This document shows positions 30,321-38,738 of a stretch of 64,000 nt of DNA, piece after piece. Source of the DNA: Brevibacterium aurantiacum (GTDB lineage Bacteria; Actinomycetota; Actinomycetes; Actinomycetales; Brevibacteriaceae); the NCBI RefSeq assembly GCF_900169065.1, contig NZ_FXZB01000019.1:1-64000 (forward strand). The letters are read 5' to 3'. The number at the start of each line of letters is the position of its first letter. The first letter of the stretch is position 1. The notes beneath the pieces are model-generated. The model did not search any database, was not told the DNA's origin, and saw only the letters and a list, made by a program, of their open reading frames with translations. The translations under genes and the position numbers were made by a program.

Positions 30321-31231
30321 GCATCGTCGTCGGCATTGCACCAGGTCAGGACAATAGGCCGGCCGTAGAGTTGGGGGTCGTGCTCGCACGGTCCTATGGA
30401 CACCGGCTGGTGGCAGTAGCCATCGACTCCGCCGCCTGGCCGATGAGTCCCGCGCTGTTCGAAAGCGAATACCAGAAGAAGCTGCGCAACGTCGCCGAGG
30501 CTGCCCTGGACGAGGTGCGGGCGCTCCTTCCCGATGACATCGAGTCCGAATGCCTCGTCCACAGTGCCCGTTCATCGCGACGGGGACTGCTCGAGATGTG
30601 CCAGAAGGAGAATGCCTTCCGCCTCGTCGTGGGTCCTGCCGCTGACGGGAAGCCGGGGCGGATCGCCTTGGGCTCCGTCTCCACCGGACTGCTGCACAGC
30701 GCCAGCCTTCCGGTGGCACTTGCCCCGGTCGGTTACCGCGTTGCCCCTGAGGCTCGCCTCCGCAGGCTCACTGCCGCATACAGCGGATCGTCCACCTCGG
30801 CGGGCCTTATCCTCGGGGCCGCCGTGGTCTCTGCAGAGTCCGGTGTGCCCTTCCGCATCGCCTCCTTCGCTCCCCGGTCGCGGGTGATTTCGGCGGCAGG
30901 TGTGGGACTCGATGTCGAATCCAGCGTGATCGATGAGTGGGCCAACGTGATTCGACGCGACACCGACGAGATCCTATGCTCGATCGACCGGCTTCAGATC
31001 AAGCCCGGCGAGACCGATGTCGCCATCGGGACAGGGTCGGACTGGGAAAGTGCGCTCTCTGCGGTCCAATGGGAGGATCCCGAGATCATGATGCTCGGCT
31101 CCTCCGGCCTCGGGGCACTCAAGCGGGTGTCGCTGGGCAGTCACGCGATGCGGATTCTGCAGCACTCGCCGGTGCCCATCGTCGTCGTGCCACGGCGGGC
31201 GAAGTCTGATTACACCTCGGCAGCCGTCTGA
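30317..31231 (+). CDS. Tandem universal stress protein
   Basis: 304 residues holding two UspA domains: 1-140 (VVGIAPGQDNRPAVELG) and 150-295. The second domain ends GSSGLGALKRVSLGSHAMRILQHSPVPIVVVP, with the ATP-binding G-x2-G-x9-G-S pattern (GSSGLGALKRVSLGS). The first domain has a weaker version (GPAADGKPGRIALGS). It may regulate the permease it is translationally coupled to. Confidence 0.85.
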   Translation: MSIVVGIAPGQDNRPAVELGVVLARSYGHRLVAVAIDSAAWPMSPALFESEYQKKLRNVAEAALDEVRALLPDDIESECLVHSARSSRRGLLEMCQKENAFRLVVGPAADGKPGRIALGSVSTGLLHSASLPVALAPVGYRVAPEARLRRLTAAYSGSSTSAGLILGAAVVSAESGVPFRIASFAPRSRVISAAGVGLDVESSVIDEWANVIRRDTDEILCSIDRLQIKPGETDVAIGTGSDWESALSAVQWEDPEIMMLGSSGLGALKRVSLGSHAMRILQHSPVPIVVVPRRAKSDYTSAAV

Positions 31232-31345
31232 GTTCCGGGGGCTGCGGTCGTCTGACGGCTGGGGGCGGCGGCCCTCGTTTCTGCTGAGCAGCAGTGGCAA
31301 GCAGCAGGTAGGAAACGGACGAAAATGTGGGTCGACAGCCCGCAA

Positions 31346-31360
31346 TTCCGCAGTGCGGAA
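31346..31360. promoter_or_regulatory. IclR-type operator candidate
   Basis: TTCCGCAGTGCGGAA is a perfect 15-bp palindrome (7-bp arms, one central base), 155 bp upstream of the FAH-family gene. Size and TTCCGC/GCGGAA arms resemble IclR-family sites. No IclR gene is adjacent. The nearest ones are at 40265 and 45296, and only one such site was noticed by eye. Confidence 0.4.
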
Positions 31361-31514
31361 GAGATTGTGCGATGGTCCACAAAACTAGTGTCCAATACTT
31401 GAACGATTCCAACCTAGGATGTGAGACGCCGCTAGCGTGGGCCCACAGGCTCACACAGCGCGTCCGTCCAACGACGGCCGGATGCGGGAGCCTGGTGAAC
31501 AAGGAAGGAACCGT

Positions 31515-32366
31515 ATGGAATTGCTGCGTTTGGGCCCCATCGGCCACGAGATCCCGGTCGTGCGTGACAACGACGTCTACTACGATCTGCGCCCCCTGAC
31601 CACCGACATCACCCCAGAGTTCTTTGCCGACGACGGCATCGGACGAGTCCGCACCGCACTGGACGAAGGCAGCCTCGTGCCCCTCGAAGAAGCGGAGGAT
31701 CTGCGCATCGGAGCGCCGGTTGCTCGCCCCTCGGCAGTGGTGTGCGTGGGCATGAACTACGCGGCGCATGCTCGAGAAGCTGGCGCAGAGCCGCCCGCGG
31801 CTCCCGTCGTCTTCTTCAAGATGCCATCGACGATCGCCGGCCCCTACGATGCGCTCGAGTTGCCGCCCTACGCTACGAAGGCCGACTGGGAGGTCGAGCT
31901 GGGACTGGTCATCGGCAGCCGAGCCTTCAGAGTCGCCTCGGCGGAGGACGCATACTCACATGTGGCCGGGTACATGCTGGCCAACGACCTGTCCGAACGC
32001 AGGTTCCAGATCGAGGAGTCCGGCGGACAGTGGTCGAAGGGGAAGAACCTCCCCGGCTTCACGCCTCTGGGTCCGTGGATCAGGCCCGCCGCCGAGGTGG
32101 ATCCCGGATCCCTGCGACTGCGCAGTTGGGTCAATGGCGATGTGCGCCAGGATTCGTCGACGCGTGACCTGATCTTCGATGTCGGGCAGATCATCTATCT
32201 GCTCAGCCAGACGATGCCCTTCGAGCCCGGGGACGTGATCCTCACAGGAACGCCGCAGGGCGTGGCAATGTCGGGGAAGTTCCCATACTTGGCTGCCGAT
32301 GATGTCGTCGAGATGGAGATCGAGAGCCTCGGTCGACACCGCCAGGCCGTGACCGTCACACAGTGA
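31515..32366 (+). CDS. Fumarylacetoacetate hydrolase-family protein
   Basis: 283 residues from ATG with AAGGAAGGAA upstream. The C-terminal FAH domain carries VCVGMNYAAHAREAG, VVFFKMPSTIAGP, the metal-binding ADWEVELGLVIG (Glu-x-Glu) and GDVILTGTPQGVAM. Members cleave acylpyruvates or 2-oxo-enoate acids, or isomerise them. It is isolated, with its own palindromic operator and a strong hairpin downstream. It may serve the acid pathway encoded 1 kb further on. Confidence 0.85.
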   Translation: MELLRLGPIGHEIPVVRDNDVYYDLRPLTTDITPEFFADDGIGRVRTALDEGSLVPLEEAEDLRIGAPVARPSAVVCVGMNYAAHAREAGAEPPAAPVVFFKMPSTIAGPYDALELPPYATKADWEVELGLVIGSRAFRVASAEDAYSHVAGYMLANDLSERRFQIEESGGQWSKGKNLPGFTPLGPWIRPAAEVDPGSLRLRSWVNGDVRQDSSTRDLIFDVGQIIYLLSQTMPFEPGDVILTGTPQGVAMSGKFPYLAADDVVEMEIESLGRHRQAVTVTQ

Positions 32367-32434
32367 CGGCAGCGTAATACCGCCGAGGTGGTTGCGGGCT
32401 CAAGATCGAGTCACAGAGTTAGAGTCGAGTTACA

Positions 32435-32476
32435 GAAGTGGGGCGGTACTCCCGAGCGGGAGTACCGCCCCACTTC
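32435..32476. terminator. Very long bidirectional hairpin
   Basis: Perfect 20-bp inverted repeat with a 2-nt centre: left arm GAAGTGGGGCGGTACTCCCG (32435-32454), right arm 32457-32476. It separates two convergent genes (FAH-family and the Gly-rich protein) and would terminate both. The stem is unusually long and uninterrupted. Confidence 0.7.
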
Positions 32477-32500
32477 GATTACCGCGTAAAGTTGTGGGAA

Positions 32501-32941
32501 TCAGCGCTGCTGGTCGAAGCCGCCCTGTTCCTGACCGCCCTGCTGGCCGCCGAAGTCGCCGCCGAAGCTGCCGCCCTGCTGGTCGCCGCCACCCTGGCCG
32601 CCTTCGCTGCGCTCGTTGTCGCCACCGAAGCCACCCTGCTCGGACTGCTGGCCGCCGCGCTCGTTGTCGCCGCCGCCGAATCCGCCGGACTCCTGGCCGC
32701 TGGACTGCTGGCCACCTTCGTTGCGGTCATCTCCGCCGCCGAAGCCGCCGCCCTGCTCGGACTGCTGGCCGCCGCGCTCGTTGTCGTTGCCGCCGCCGAA
32801 GCTGCCCTGGCCGCCGCCCTGCTCGGACTGCTGGCCGCCGCCCTGCTGCTGTTCCTGGCCGCCACCGAAGCCGCCACCCTGCTGCTCCTGGCCGCCGCCG
32901 CCGCCGAAGTTCTCGTTGTCCTGTCCAAAGTTTTCCGACAT
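32501..32941 (-). CDS. Phe-Gly-repeat, Gln/Asn/Glu-rich low-complexity protein
   Basis: 146 residues, preceded by AAGGAG with ideal spacing, so it is likely well translated. It contains only nine residue types (M, S, E, N, F, G, Q, D, R) and no aliphatic, Lys, Pro, Ala or Cys residues. Gly is by far the commonest. Phe is the only hydrophobe and nearly always starts FGG. The segment NERGGQQSEQ occurs twice, 39 residues apart (54-63 and 93-102). No fold, signal peptide or membrane segment. It looks like an intrinsically disordered, prion-like or phase-separating protein. No function can be assigned. Confidence 0.8.
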   Translation of the reverse strand: MSENFGQDNENFGGGGGQEQQGGGFGGGQEQQQGGGQQSEQGGGQGSFGGGNDNERGGQQSEQGGGFGGGDDRNEGGQQSSGQESGGFGGGDNERGGQQSEQGGFGGDNERSEGGQGGGDQQGGSFGGDFGGQQGGQEQGGFDQQR

Positions 32942-33320
32942 GTTTCACTCCTTGGTTGATGACATACGGCCGCGTCCTGCTGTTTGGTTGCCAGTCTTCG
33001 ACATCAACAGTCTTGATACAAGGGAATGCAAGGAAAATTGCGTGAAATTGGCTCAAGTCTCAGAGGCTGTTCATTTCCTGCCGATCTTCACAGCAAGCTC
33101 GGAGAAAACAGTCGCGGTGAATGACGTTTCAACAAGATAGGCTCACCACCGCTCGCCTGCGGCTGCCTCGCACTCCTCTGCATGACAACCACTCTCGAGG
33201 ACTCCCGGGACGGTGAAATGTCGCCGTTGATTGTGCTGACCTGGCACTATTGCAGAAAGACAGAAACCGGCACCGGCCGGCAGCCAGACCCGAGCCCGAT
33301 CGACGAACAGGAGCATCGAC
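32942..33320. other. Intergenic region between two divergent genes
   Basis: 379 bp without a gene. It must hold the promoter of the FG-rich protein (minus) and of the CoA-transferase (plus). The part near 33229-33250 (TTGATT ... CACTATTGC) could be a weak promoter for the CoA-transferase. Base composition drops in GC around 33005-33060, as expected for a promoter. No palindrome stands out. Confidence 0.4.
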
Positions 33321-34568
33321 ATGACAGCACGTCGTCTTCCACTCAGCGGTGTGCGAGTCCTCGAACTCGGCAACTACATCGCGGCACCCACCACCGGGCG
33401 CATGCTTGCCGACTTCGGCGCGGAGGTCATCAAGATCGAACGCCCCGAGAGCGGCGACGAACTCCGCAACTGGCGCCTCAAGCAGGGCACCACCTCGATG
33501 CTCTATCGCACCATCAACCGCAATAAGAAGTCCGTTGTCCTCGACCTCCGCTCGGAGGAAGGCAAAGCCTCGGCCCTCGAACTCGTGCGCCGCAGCGATA
33601 TCGTGCTGGAGAACTTCCGTCCCGGAACCATTGAGAAATGGGGGCTCGGGCCCGAGGTCCTCGAAGAGGCCAATCCCGATATCATCCTGGTTCGCATCTC
33701 CGCCTTCGGTCAGACCGGTCCCATGTCCGAACGTCCCGGTTTCGCCGCCGTCGCCGAAGGCTACTCCGGCTTCCGCGAGCTCGTCGGTGACCCCGACCGG
33801 CCCCCGGTGCGCGTGGGCATCTCGATCGGTGACTCCATCGCCGGCATGCAGGCCGCCTTCGGTGCCGTGATGATGCTCTTCGATCGTCAGCGCCAGAAGA
33901 TCGCCGGTGCCGCCGAGGCTGTCGTCGGCTCCGATCACAGCTTCGAAGGCCGGAGTTCCCTGGCCGATCGCACGGTCGACGTCGCCCTTAATGAAGCCAT
34001 GTTCTCCGTCATGGAGTCCCTCGTCCCCGATTACTCCGCCTTCGGCGAGACGCGCACGCGCACCGGCGGCCGGATGGAGGGCATTGCCCCGTCGAACGGC
34101 TACCTCTGCGCCGGCGGAAAGTCCGTGGTCATCGCCGGCAACGGCGACGGAATCTACAAACGCCTCATGGACGCCGTCGACCGCCCGGACCTCGGCGAAG
34201 ACCCCGACCTGCAGACCAATGCCGGACGGTGGGAGCGACGAGAGGAGCTCGATGAGGCCATCGGCGCCTGGTGTGCGAAGCGCGATGTCGCCGAGGTGGT
34301 CGAGACACTGGAGGCCGCCGGCGTTCCAGCCGGGCCGATCTACACCGCCGAAGACCTCGTGGCCGATGAGCAGCTGGCCGCGCGCGGCATGATCCAGCAC
34401 CTCGACGTCTCGACCGGCGAAGAGATGCTCAGCGATGTCGCCTTCCCGGGAATCACCCCGGTCATCGGCGGCTCATCGATCCCGATCGACCACCTCGGCC
34501 CGGATCTGGGCGAACACACCGACGAAGTGCTCGAACAACTCGGCGGGAAACTGCCCGAACGCGACTGA
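33321..34568 (+). CDS. Class III (CaiB/BaiF) CoA-transferase
   Basis: 415 residues. N-terminal SGVRVLELGNYIAAPTTGRMLADFGAEVIKIE and the nucleophile aspartate in GISIGDSIAGMQAAFGAVM are typical. It moves CoA from an acyl-CoA to a free acid. An extra loop of about 25 residues (EAVVGSDHSFEGRSSLADRT-like) interrupts the usual GxGQxVDVAL segment. A second CoA-transferase and an HMG-CoA-lyase-like enzyme follow, so it probably activates the acid imported by the TctCBA system. Confidence 0.85.
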   Translation: MTARRLPLSGVRVLELGNYIAAPTTGRMLADFGAEVIKIERPESGDELRNWRLKQGTTSMLYRTINRNKKSVVLDLRSEEGKASALELVRRSDIVLENFRPGTIEKWGLGPEVLEEANPDIILVRISAFGQTGPMSERPGFAAVAEGYSGFRELVGDPDRPPVRVGISIGDSIAGMQAAFGAVMMLFDRQRQKIAGAAEAVVGSDHSFEGRSSLADRTVDVALNEAMFSVMESLVPDYSAFGETRTRTGGRMEGIAPSNGYLCAGGKSVVIAGNGDGIYKRLMDAVDRPDLGEDPDLQTNAGRWERREELDEAIGAWCAKRDVAEVVETLEAAGVPAGPIYTAEDLVADEQLAARGMIQHLDVSTGEEMLSDVAFPGITPVIGGSSIPIDHLGPDLGEHTDEVLEQLGGKLPERD

Positions 34569-34569
34569 A

Positions 34570-34604
34570 CAATCACGACAGTCCACTGAGCAATCACGAC
34601 AGTC
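34570..34604 (+). repeat. 21-bp-period direct repeat
   Basis: CAATCACGACAGTC occurs at 34570-34583 and 34591-34604, exactly two helical turns apart, just after the CoA-transferase stop. It could be a regulator site for the HMGL operon or a simple duplication. An ACATAGC/GCTATGT pair (34708-34714, 34757-34763) is a second possible site in the 284-bp gap. Confidence 0.5.
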
Positions 34605-34852
34605 TTGGGCGACGCCTCAGCCCAGGACCAAGCACGGTCTTCTGAACTGCCGAGAACATAAGTCCCATTAAACGGGAGTGACCGTCTTCACTTCACGTCT
34701 GCTTCTCACATAGCGAACAAATCGCGACCGCGCTCACCACGGGGAACCCGCGAAGAGCTATGTTGTTTGCAGGCGGCAGCACGCAAGGGAGCGTGAGGCC
34801 GATCTCTTCCCGCTGTCCGGGAAAGAAGCAGGTCAACGAAGGAGCTCCCACC

Positions 34853-35773
34853 ATGGTTCGGCCCACATCGGTCACGATTCTCGACACAACGCTGCGCGAC
34901 GGTCTCCAGATCGAAGACGCCATCGTTCCCACCGACGCCAAGGTCGCACTCGGCGAGCAGCTCATCGCCACAGGTCTCAAGGAGATCGAGGTCGGATCGT
35001 TCGTCAATCCGAAGAAGGTCCCACAGATGGCCGATACCGGGGAGGTCCTGCAGCGTCTCCAGTCCCACGAGGCCGAAGGCGTCGACTTCTTCACCCTCGT
35101 CTTCAACCTCAAGGGTGCTCAGCGTGCCGTCGACGCAGGGGCGAAGAACATCAAGCTCGTCCTCTCCGCATCCGAAGGTCACTCGCAGGCGAACTCCGAC
35201 GCCCCTATCGCCCAGGCCACGCAACGACTCCTCGAAGCCGCGACCTTCGCCAAAGACAACGGGGTGCGCTTCGACATCGCCACCGCAGTCAGCTTCATCT
35301 GCCCCTTCGACGGAATCACCGATGCCGACCACCTCGTCGAGGTCCTGCGTCCCTTCGTCGATGCCGGGGCACACGGGGTCGGGGTCGCCGACACCATCGG
35401 AAACGCCAACCCATCGCTGGTGGCCAGGAACACCTCGGCGGTCATCGAAGCCTTCCCGGGCAATCCGGTCAACCTGCACCTGCACGACACCTACAACTTC
35501 GGAATGGCCAACGTCATCGCCGCACTCGACCTCGGAATCTCGAACTTCGACGCGGCCATGGGCGGCCTCGGCGGCTGCCCCTTCGCCCCGGGCGCAGCCG
35601 GCAACATCGGCACCGATGACCTCGTCCACCTCCTGCACCGCGAAGGTGTGAACACCGGAGTCGACGTCGAGGCACTCTCGGCAATCCGGGAGCCTCTGAC
35701 CTCTGCAGTAGGCCACGAGCTGACGTCGAGCCTCTCCTCGATCCCCGCCGTCCCGGCGGCCTACCATGCTTGA
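34853..35773 (+). CDS. Hydroxymethylglutaryl-CoA lyase-like enzyme
   Basis: 306 residues, DRE-TIM aldolase: LDTTLRDGLQIEDA (metal Asp and catalytic Arg), NLHLHDTYNFGMAN (His-x-His metal site) and GGLGGCPFAPGAAGN with the catalytic Cys loop. The family cleaves HMG-CoA to acetyl-CoA and acetoacetate; citramalyl-CoA-type cleavage is an alternative. It overlaps the following CoA-transferase by 8 bp. GAAGGAG lies about 11 nt upstream of its ATG. Confidence 0.85.
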   Translation: MVRPTSVTILDTTLRDGLQIEDAIVPTDAKVALGEQLIATGLKEIEVGSFVNPKKVPQMADTGEVLQRLQSHEAEGVDFFTLVFNLKGAQRAVDAGAKNIKLVLSASEGHSQANSDAPIAQATQRLLEAATFAKDNGVRFDIATAVSFICPFDGITDADHLVEVLRPFVDAGAHGVGVADTIGNANPSLVARNTSAVIEAFPGNPVNLHLHDTYNFGMANVIAALDLGISNFDAAMGGLGGCPFAPGAAGNIGTDDLVHLLHREGVNTGVDVEALSAIREPLTSAVGHELTSSLSSIPAVPAAYHA

Positions 35774-37025
35774 GCAGGGCGAATCCTCGACCGTCGGTGC
35801 GGAGGAGCTGCCGCTGGCGGGCATCCGCGTCATCGAGTTCTCCCACATGGTCATGGGGCCCAGCTGCGGGATGATCCTCGCCGACCTGGGCGCCGAGGTG
35901 ATCAAGGTCGAACCGCGCGGAGCCGGGGACAAAACCCGCTACCTGCCCGGCTCAGGATCCGGGCTCTTCCCCGCCTTCAACCGCAACAAACAGTCCGTGC
36001 AGCTCGACATCGCCGAGGCGGCCGACCGTGACGTCGCCCTGTCCCTCATCGATTCCGCCGATGTTCTCCTCGAGAACTTCCGCGTCGGGAAGATGGAATC
36101 CATGGGTTACGGCTACGAGGAGCTCGCGCAGCGCAATCCGCGCCTCATCTACTGCTCCCTCAAGGGATTCCTGTCCGGCCCCTATGGTCAGCGCACCGCC
36201 CTCGACGAGGTCGTGCAGATGCTCGGCGGCCTGGCGTATATGACCGGCCCGCCCGGACAGCCGCTGCGCGCCGGAGCCAGCGTCAACGACATCATGGGCG
36301 GCATGTTCGGCGTCATCGGCGTGCTCTCTGCACTGCGTGTGCGCGAACGCACCGGTGAGGGACAGGTCATCAACTCCGCCCTGTTCGAGAACAACGCCTT
36401 CCTCGTCGGCACGCACATGGCTCAGGCCCAGATCAGCGGGGAACCGCTGCGTCCGATGCCCACCCGTCGGGCCACCTGGGCCGTCTACGACATCTTCCGA
36501 GACAAGCACGATGACCAGATCTTCGTCGCCGCCGTCAGCGACGGGCAATGGCATGACCTCTGCGACGAGTTCGATCTGAGCCAGCTCGCCGGCGATCCCG
36601 AGCTCGAGACGAATCAGGGACGAGTCGACCAGCGTGATCGCATCCACCGCGAACTGCAGGCGGCACTGTCCCGACTCGACCTCGCCGAGATCGAGGAGAA
36701 GTGCACCCGCCGCGGACTGCCGGTCGCCCCGGTCAACACCCCGGCCGACCTCACCACCGACGCCCACCTCGTCGCCTCCGGGGCCCTGGCCAGCACCGGT
36801 CTGCCCAGCGGTGACCAGGTCGACGTGCCGTTGCTGCCGCTGACCTTCGGCGGTCGTCGACTGGGACTGCGCAGCGATGTGCCCACCCCCGGCGAGCACA
36901 ACAACCGGTACCGCGACGGACCAGCCGACACCTCGGCGGCGGACTCCGACCCCGGGCAGACAGCGACGACTGACCCATTCGCCACGGACACCGATGTCGA
37001 AGAGTCGAAGACGCAGTCCCAGTAA
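35766..37025 (+). CDS. Class III (CaiB/BaiF) CoA-transferase
   Basis: 419 residues, start inside the HMGL gene. GIRVIEFSHMVMGPSCGMILADLGAEVIKVE and the nucleophile Asp in GASVNDIMGGMFGVIGVL. Coupled to the lyase, it should make the CoA thioester that the lyase cleaves. The last ~35 residues (ADTSAADSDPGQTATTDPFATDT-like) are an Asp/Thr-rich disordered tail outside the family core. Confidence 0.85.
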   Translation: MLEQGESSTVGAEELPLAGIRVIEFSHMVMGPSCGMILADLGAEVIKVEPRGAGDKTRYLPGSGSGLFPAFNRNKQSVQLDIAEAADRDVALSLIDSADVLLENFRVGKMESMGYGYEELAQRNPRLIYCSLKGFLSGPYGQRTALDEVVQMLGGLAYMTGPPGQPLRAGASVNDIMGGMFGVIGVLSALRVRERTGEGQVINSALFENNAFLVGTHMAQAQISGEPLRPMPTRRATWAVYDIFRDKHDDQIFVAAVSDGQWHDLCDEFDLSQLAGDPELETNQGRVDQRDRIHRELQAALSRLDLAEIEEKCTRRGLPVAPVNTPADLTTDAHLVASGALASTGLPSGDQVDVPLLPLTFGGRRLGLRSDVPTPGEHNNRYRDGPADTSAADSDPGQTATTDPFATDTDVEESKTQSQ

Positions 37026-37098
37026 CACCACAGGCAGTCCCAGCAGCACCACAGTCATTCCACCACAGCAGATATCAGTTGCATTCGAAGGAGAAGCA

Positions 37099-38160
37099 AT
37101 GCGGTCAACGGTGATCACAGGACAAGGACGGGCCACCTCGGCGAGGCAGAAGGGGAAGGCATTGAAACCGGCCATCAAGGTCGGTGCGGTGCTCGCAACA
37201 CTGGCGCTCGTAGCCACGGGATGCGGCAACAAGGCTCAGCCTCCGGGGGAGGGCAGCGACTACCCGAAGGGCCCGGTCACGGTCAACGTCCCATCGGAAC
37301 CCGGCTCCGGTTGGGACACCACCGCGCGTGCCCTCGTCGAAGCCCTGCAGAAGGAGGAGATCGTCTCCACCCCGCTGCCGGTCCAGAACAAGCCCGGAGG
37401 GACGGGCTGCACGTGGATGACGTCGATGATGCAGCAGGAGAAGGGCAAGGACGACCAGATCGCGATCACCTCGCTGGCCAGCCAGACGATGAAGGCTCGC
37501 GGACTCTGCGAATTCGGTCCCGAGGACACCACCCTCATCGCCACCATGTACGTCGAGGACTTCATGGTCGTCACCCCCGACAAGGGCGACATCAAATCGG
37601 TCGAAGACCTGGTCAAGGCGCTGAAGAAGGACCCGCAGAAGGTCACCGTGGCAGCCTCCGGCGATGACACGCTGCCCTTCGCGCTCTTCGCCAAGGAAGC
37701 CGGAGTCGACCCGGCGGACATCAACTTCGTCAACTACGAAGGCGGCGGCGAGCAGACCACCGCCATGCTCAACGGTGATGCGAAGGTCGCCATCGCCGGG
37801 CTGAGCGAATTCCGCTCCGTACTGGAATCCGGTGACATCAAACCGCTCGTGACCTTCGCAAAGGAACCGCTGCAGGCTCCCTACGACTCGGTTCCCACCG
37901 CTGCGGATGCCGGCTACGACGTGACCCTGGGCAACTGGCGTGGAGTCTACGGACCGGCCGAAATGCCGCAGGAGGCCGTCGACTACTGGGCCAAGACGCT
38001 CGAAGAGGTCAGCGAGACGAAGACCTGGAAGGACACCCTGGAGAAGAACCAGTGGGCTCCCGAGTTCCTCACCGGCGACGAGGCCAAGAAGTACGCCGAA
38101 GAGACAGCCGCCACCGTTGAGGAGGGCGTCAAAGAGACCGATCTGGGCAACAGCAAATGA
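37099..38160 (+). CDS. tctC: Tripartite tricarboxylate transporter binding lipoprotein (TctC)
   Basis: 353 residues. Signal peptide with lipobox LVATGC. TctC features: VTVNVPSEPGSGWDTTARAL and NKPGGTGC. The gene starts at ATG with GAAGGAG. It binds a carboxylate outside the membrane and hands it to TctAB. Following the lyase/CoA-transferase genes, its ligand is probably the acid those enzymes handle. The N-terminal n-region is long (about 30 residues). Confidence 0.85.
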   Translation: MRSTVITGQGRATSARQKGKALKPAIKVGAVLATLALVATGCGNKAQPPGEGSDYPKGPVTVNVPSEPGSGWDTTARALVEALQKEEIVSTPLPVQNKPGGTGCTWMTSMMQQEKGKDDQIAITSLASQTMKARGLCEFGPEDTTLIATMYVEDFMVVTPDKGDIKSVEDLVKALKKDPQKVTVAASGDDTLPFALFAKEAGVDPADINFVNYEGGGEQTTAMLNGDAKVAIAGLSEFRSVLESGDIKPLVTFAKEPLQAPYDSVPTAADAGYDVTLGNWRGVYGPAEMPQEAVDYWAKTLEEVSETKTWKDTLEKNQWAPEFLTGDEAKKYAEETAATVEEGVKETDLGNSK

Positions 38161-38729
38161 GAACGCTGACTCCGGCGCTGAGAGGTGATGTCATCACCGG
38201 CATCGCCGTCACTCTCGTCGGCGCGGTCTACTACATCGCGACGTTCTGGATCCAGGAGACGAAGAACATCGTCACCCCGCGGACCTTCCCCGCGATCGTG
38301 GGCATCGCGCTCATCGTGCTCGGCCTCTTCCTCATCGGTCAGGCCGTGTACCGGAGCCGGAAACTCGCCGAGGTGGTCCCCGCTGGGGCCGCCTCGGCCA
38401 GTAGCGGTGCCAGTGGAGTGGCGTCGGGCAGCGGTGCGGCGGATAGCGGTGTGGAGGACGAGCCCGCGGGGGTCGTACTAGATGCTCCTGAGGAGCCGAA
38501 GTCGAAGCAGGTCGTGCTGCAGTTCGCGCTCTTCTTCATTTACCTCGGAATCCTCATCCCGGTCGGTTTCCTGCTCTCCACGGCAGCCTTCCTGATGACA
38601 ATGACCAGCATCTATGCCCCGCACCGGTGGATTCGCAACCTCATCTTCTCGGTGCTCTTCTCCGTCATCATCTACGTCGCGTTCGTCTACGGGCTGGCCG
38701 TGTACCTGCCCGTCGGAATCCTGGGCTAG
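38157..38729 (+). CDS. tctB: TTT transporter small membrane subunit (TctB) with Ser/Gly/Ala insertion
   Basis: 190 residues, ATGA overlap with tctC. Four hydrophobic segments: about 12-32, 45-62, 119-140 and 155-188. Between the second and third lies a low-complexity loop, about residues 75-118, of Ala/Ser/Gly then Glu/Pro. This is longer than usual and resembles the insertion in the DctM protein of this window. Confidence 0.8.
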   Translation: MRTLTPALRGDVITGIAVTLVGAVYYIATFWIQETKNIVTPRTFPAIVGIALIVLGLFLIGQAVYRSRKLAEVVPAGAASASSGASGVASGSGAADSGVEDEPAGVVLDAPEEPKSKQVVLQFALFFIYLGILIPVGFLLSTAAFLMTMTSIYAPHRWIRNLIFSVLFSVIIYVAFVYGLAVYLPVGILG

Positions 38730-38738
38730 GGGCCGAGC

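Noticed and set aside
32438-32959. Hydrophobic Leu/Ala-rich frame on the plus strand opposite the FG-rich protein
   Set aside because: It is the antisense reading of Gly/Gln codons, has no ribosome site, and the minus strand has a strong one.
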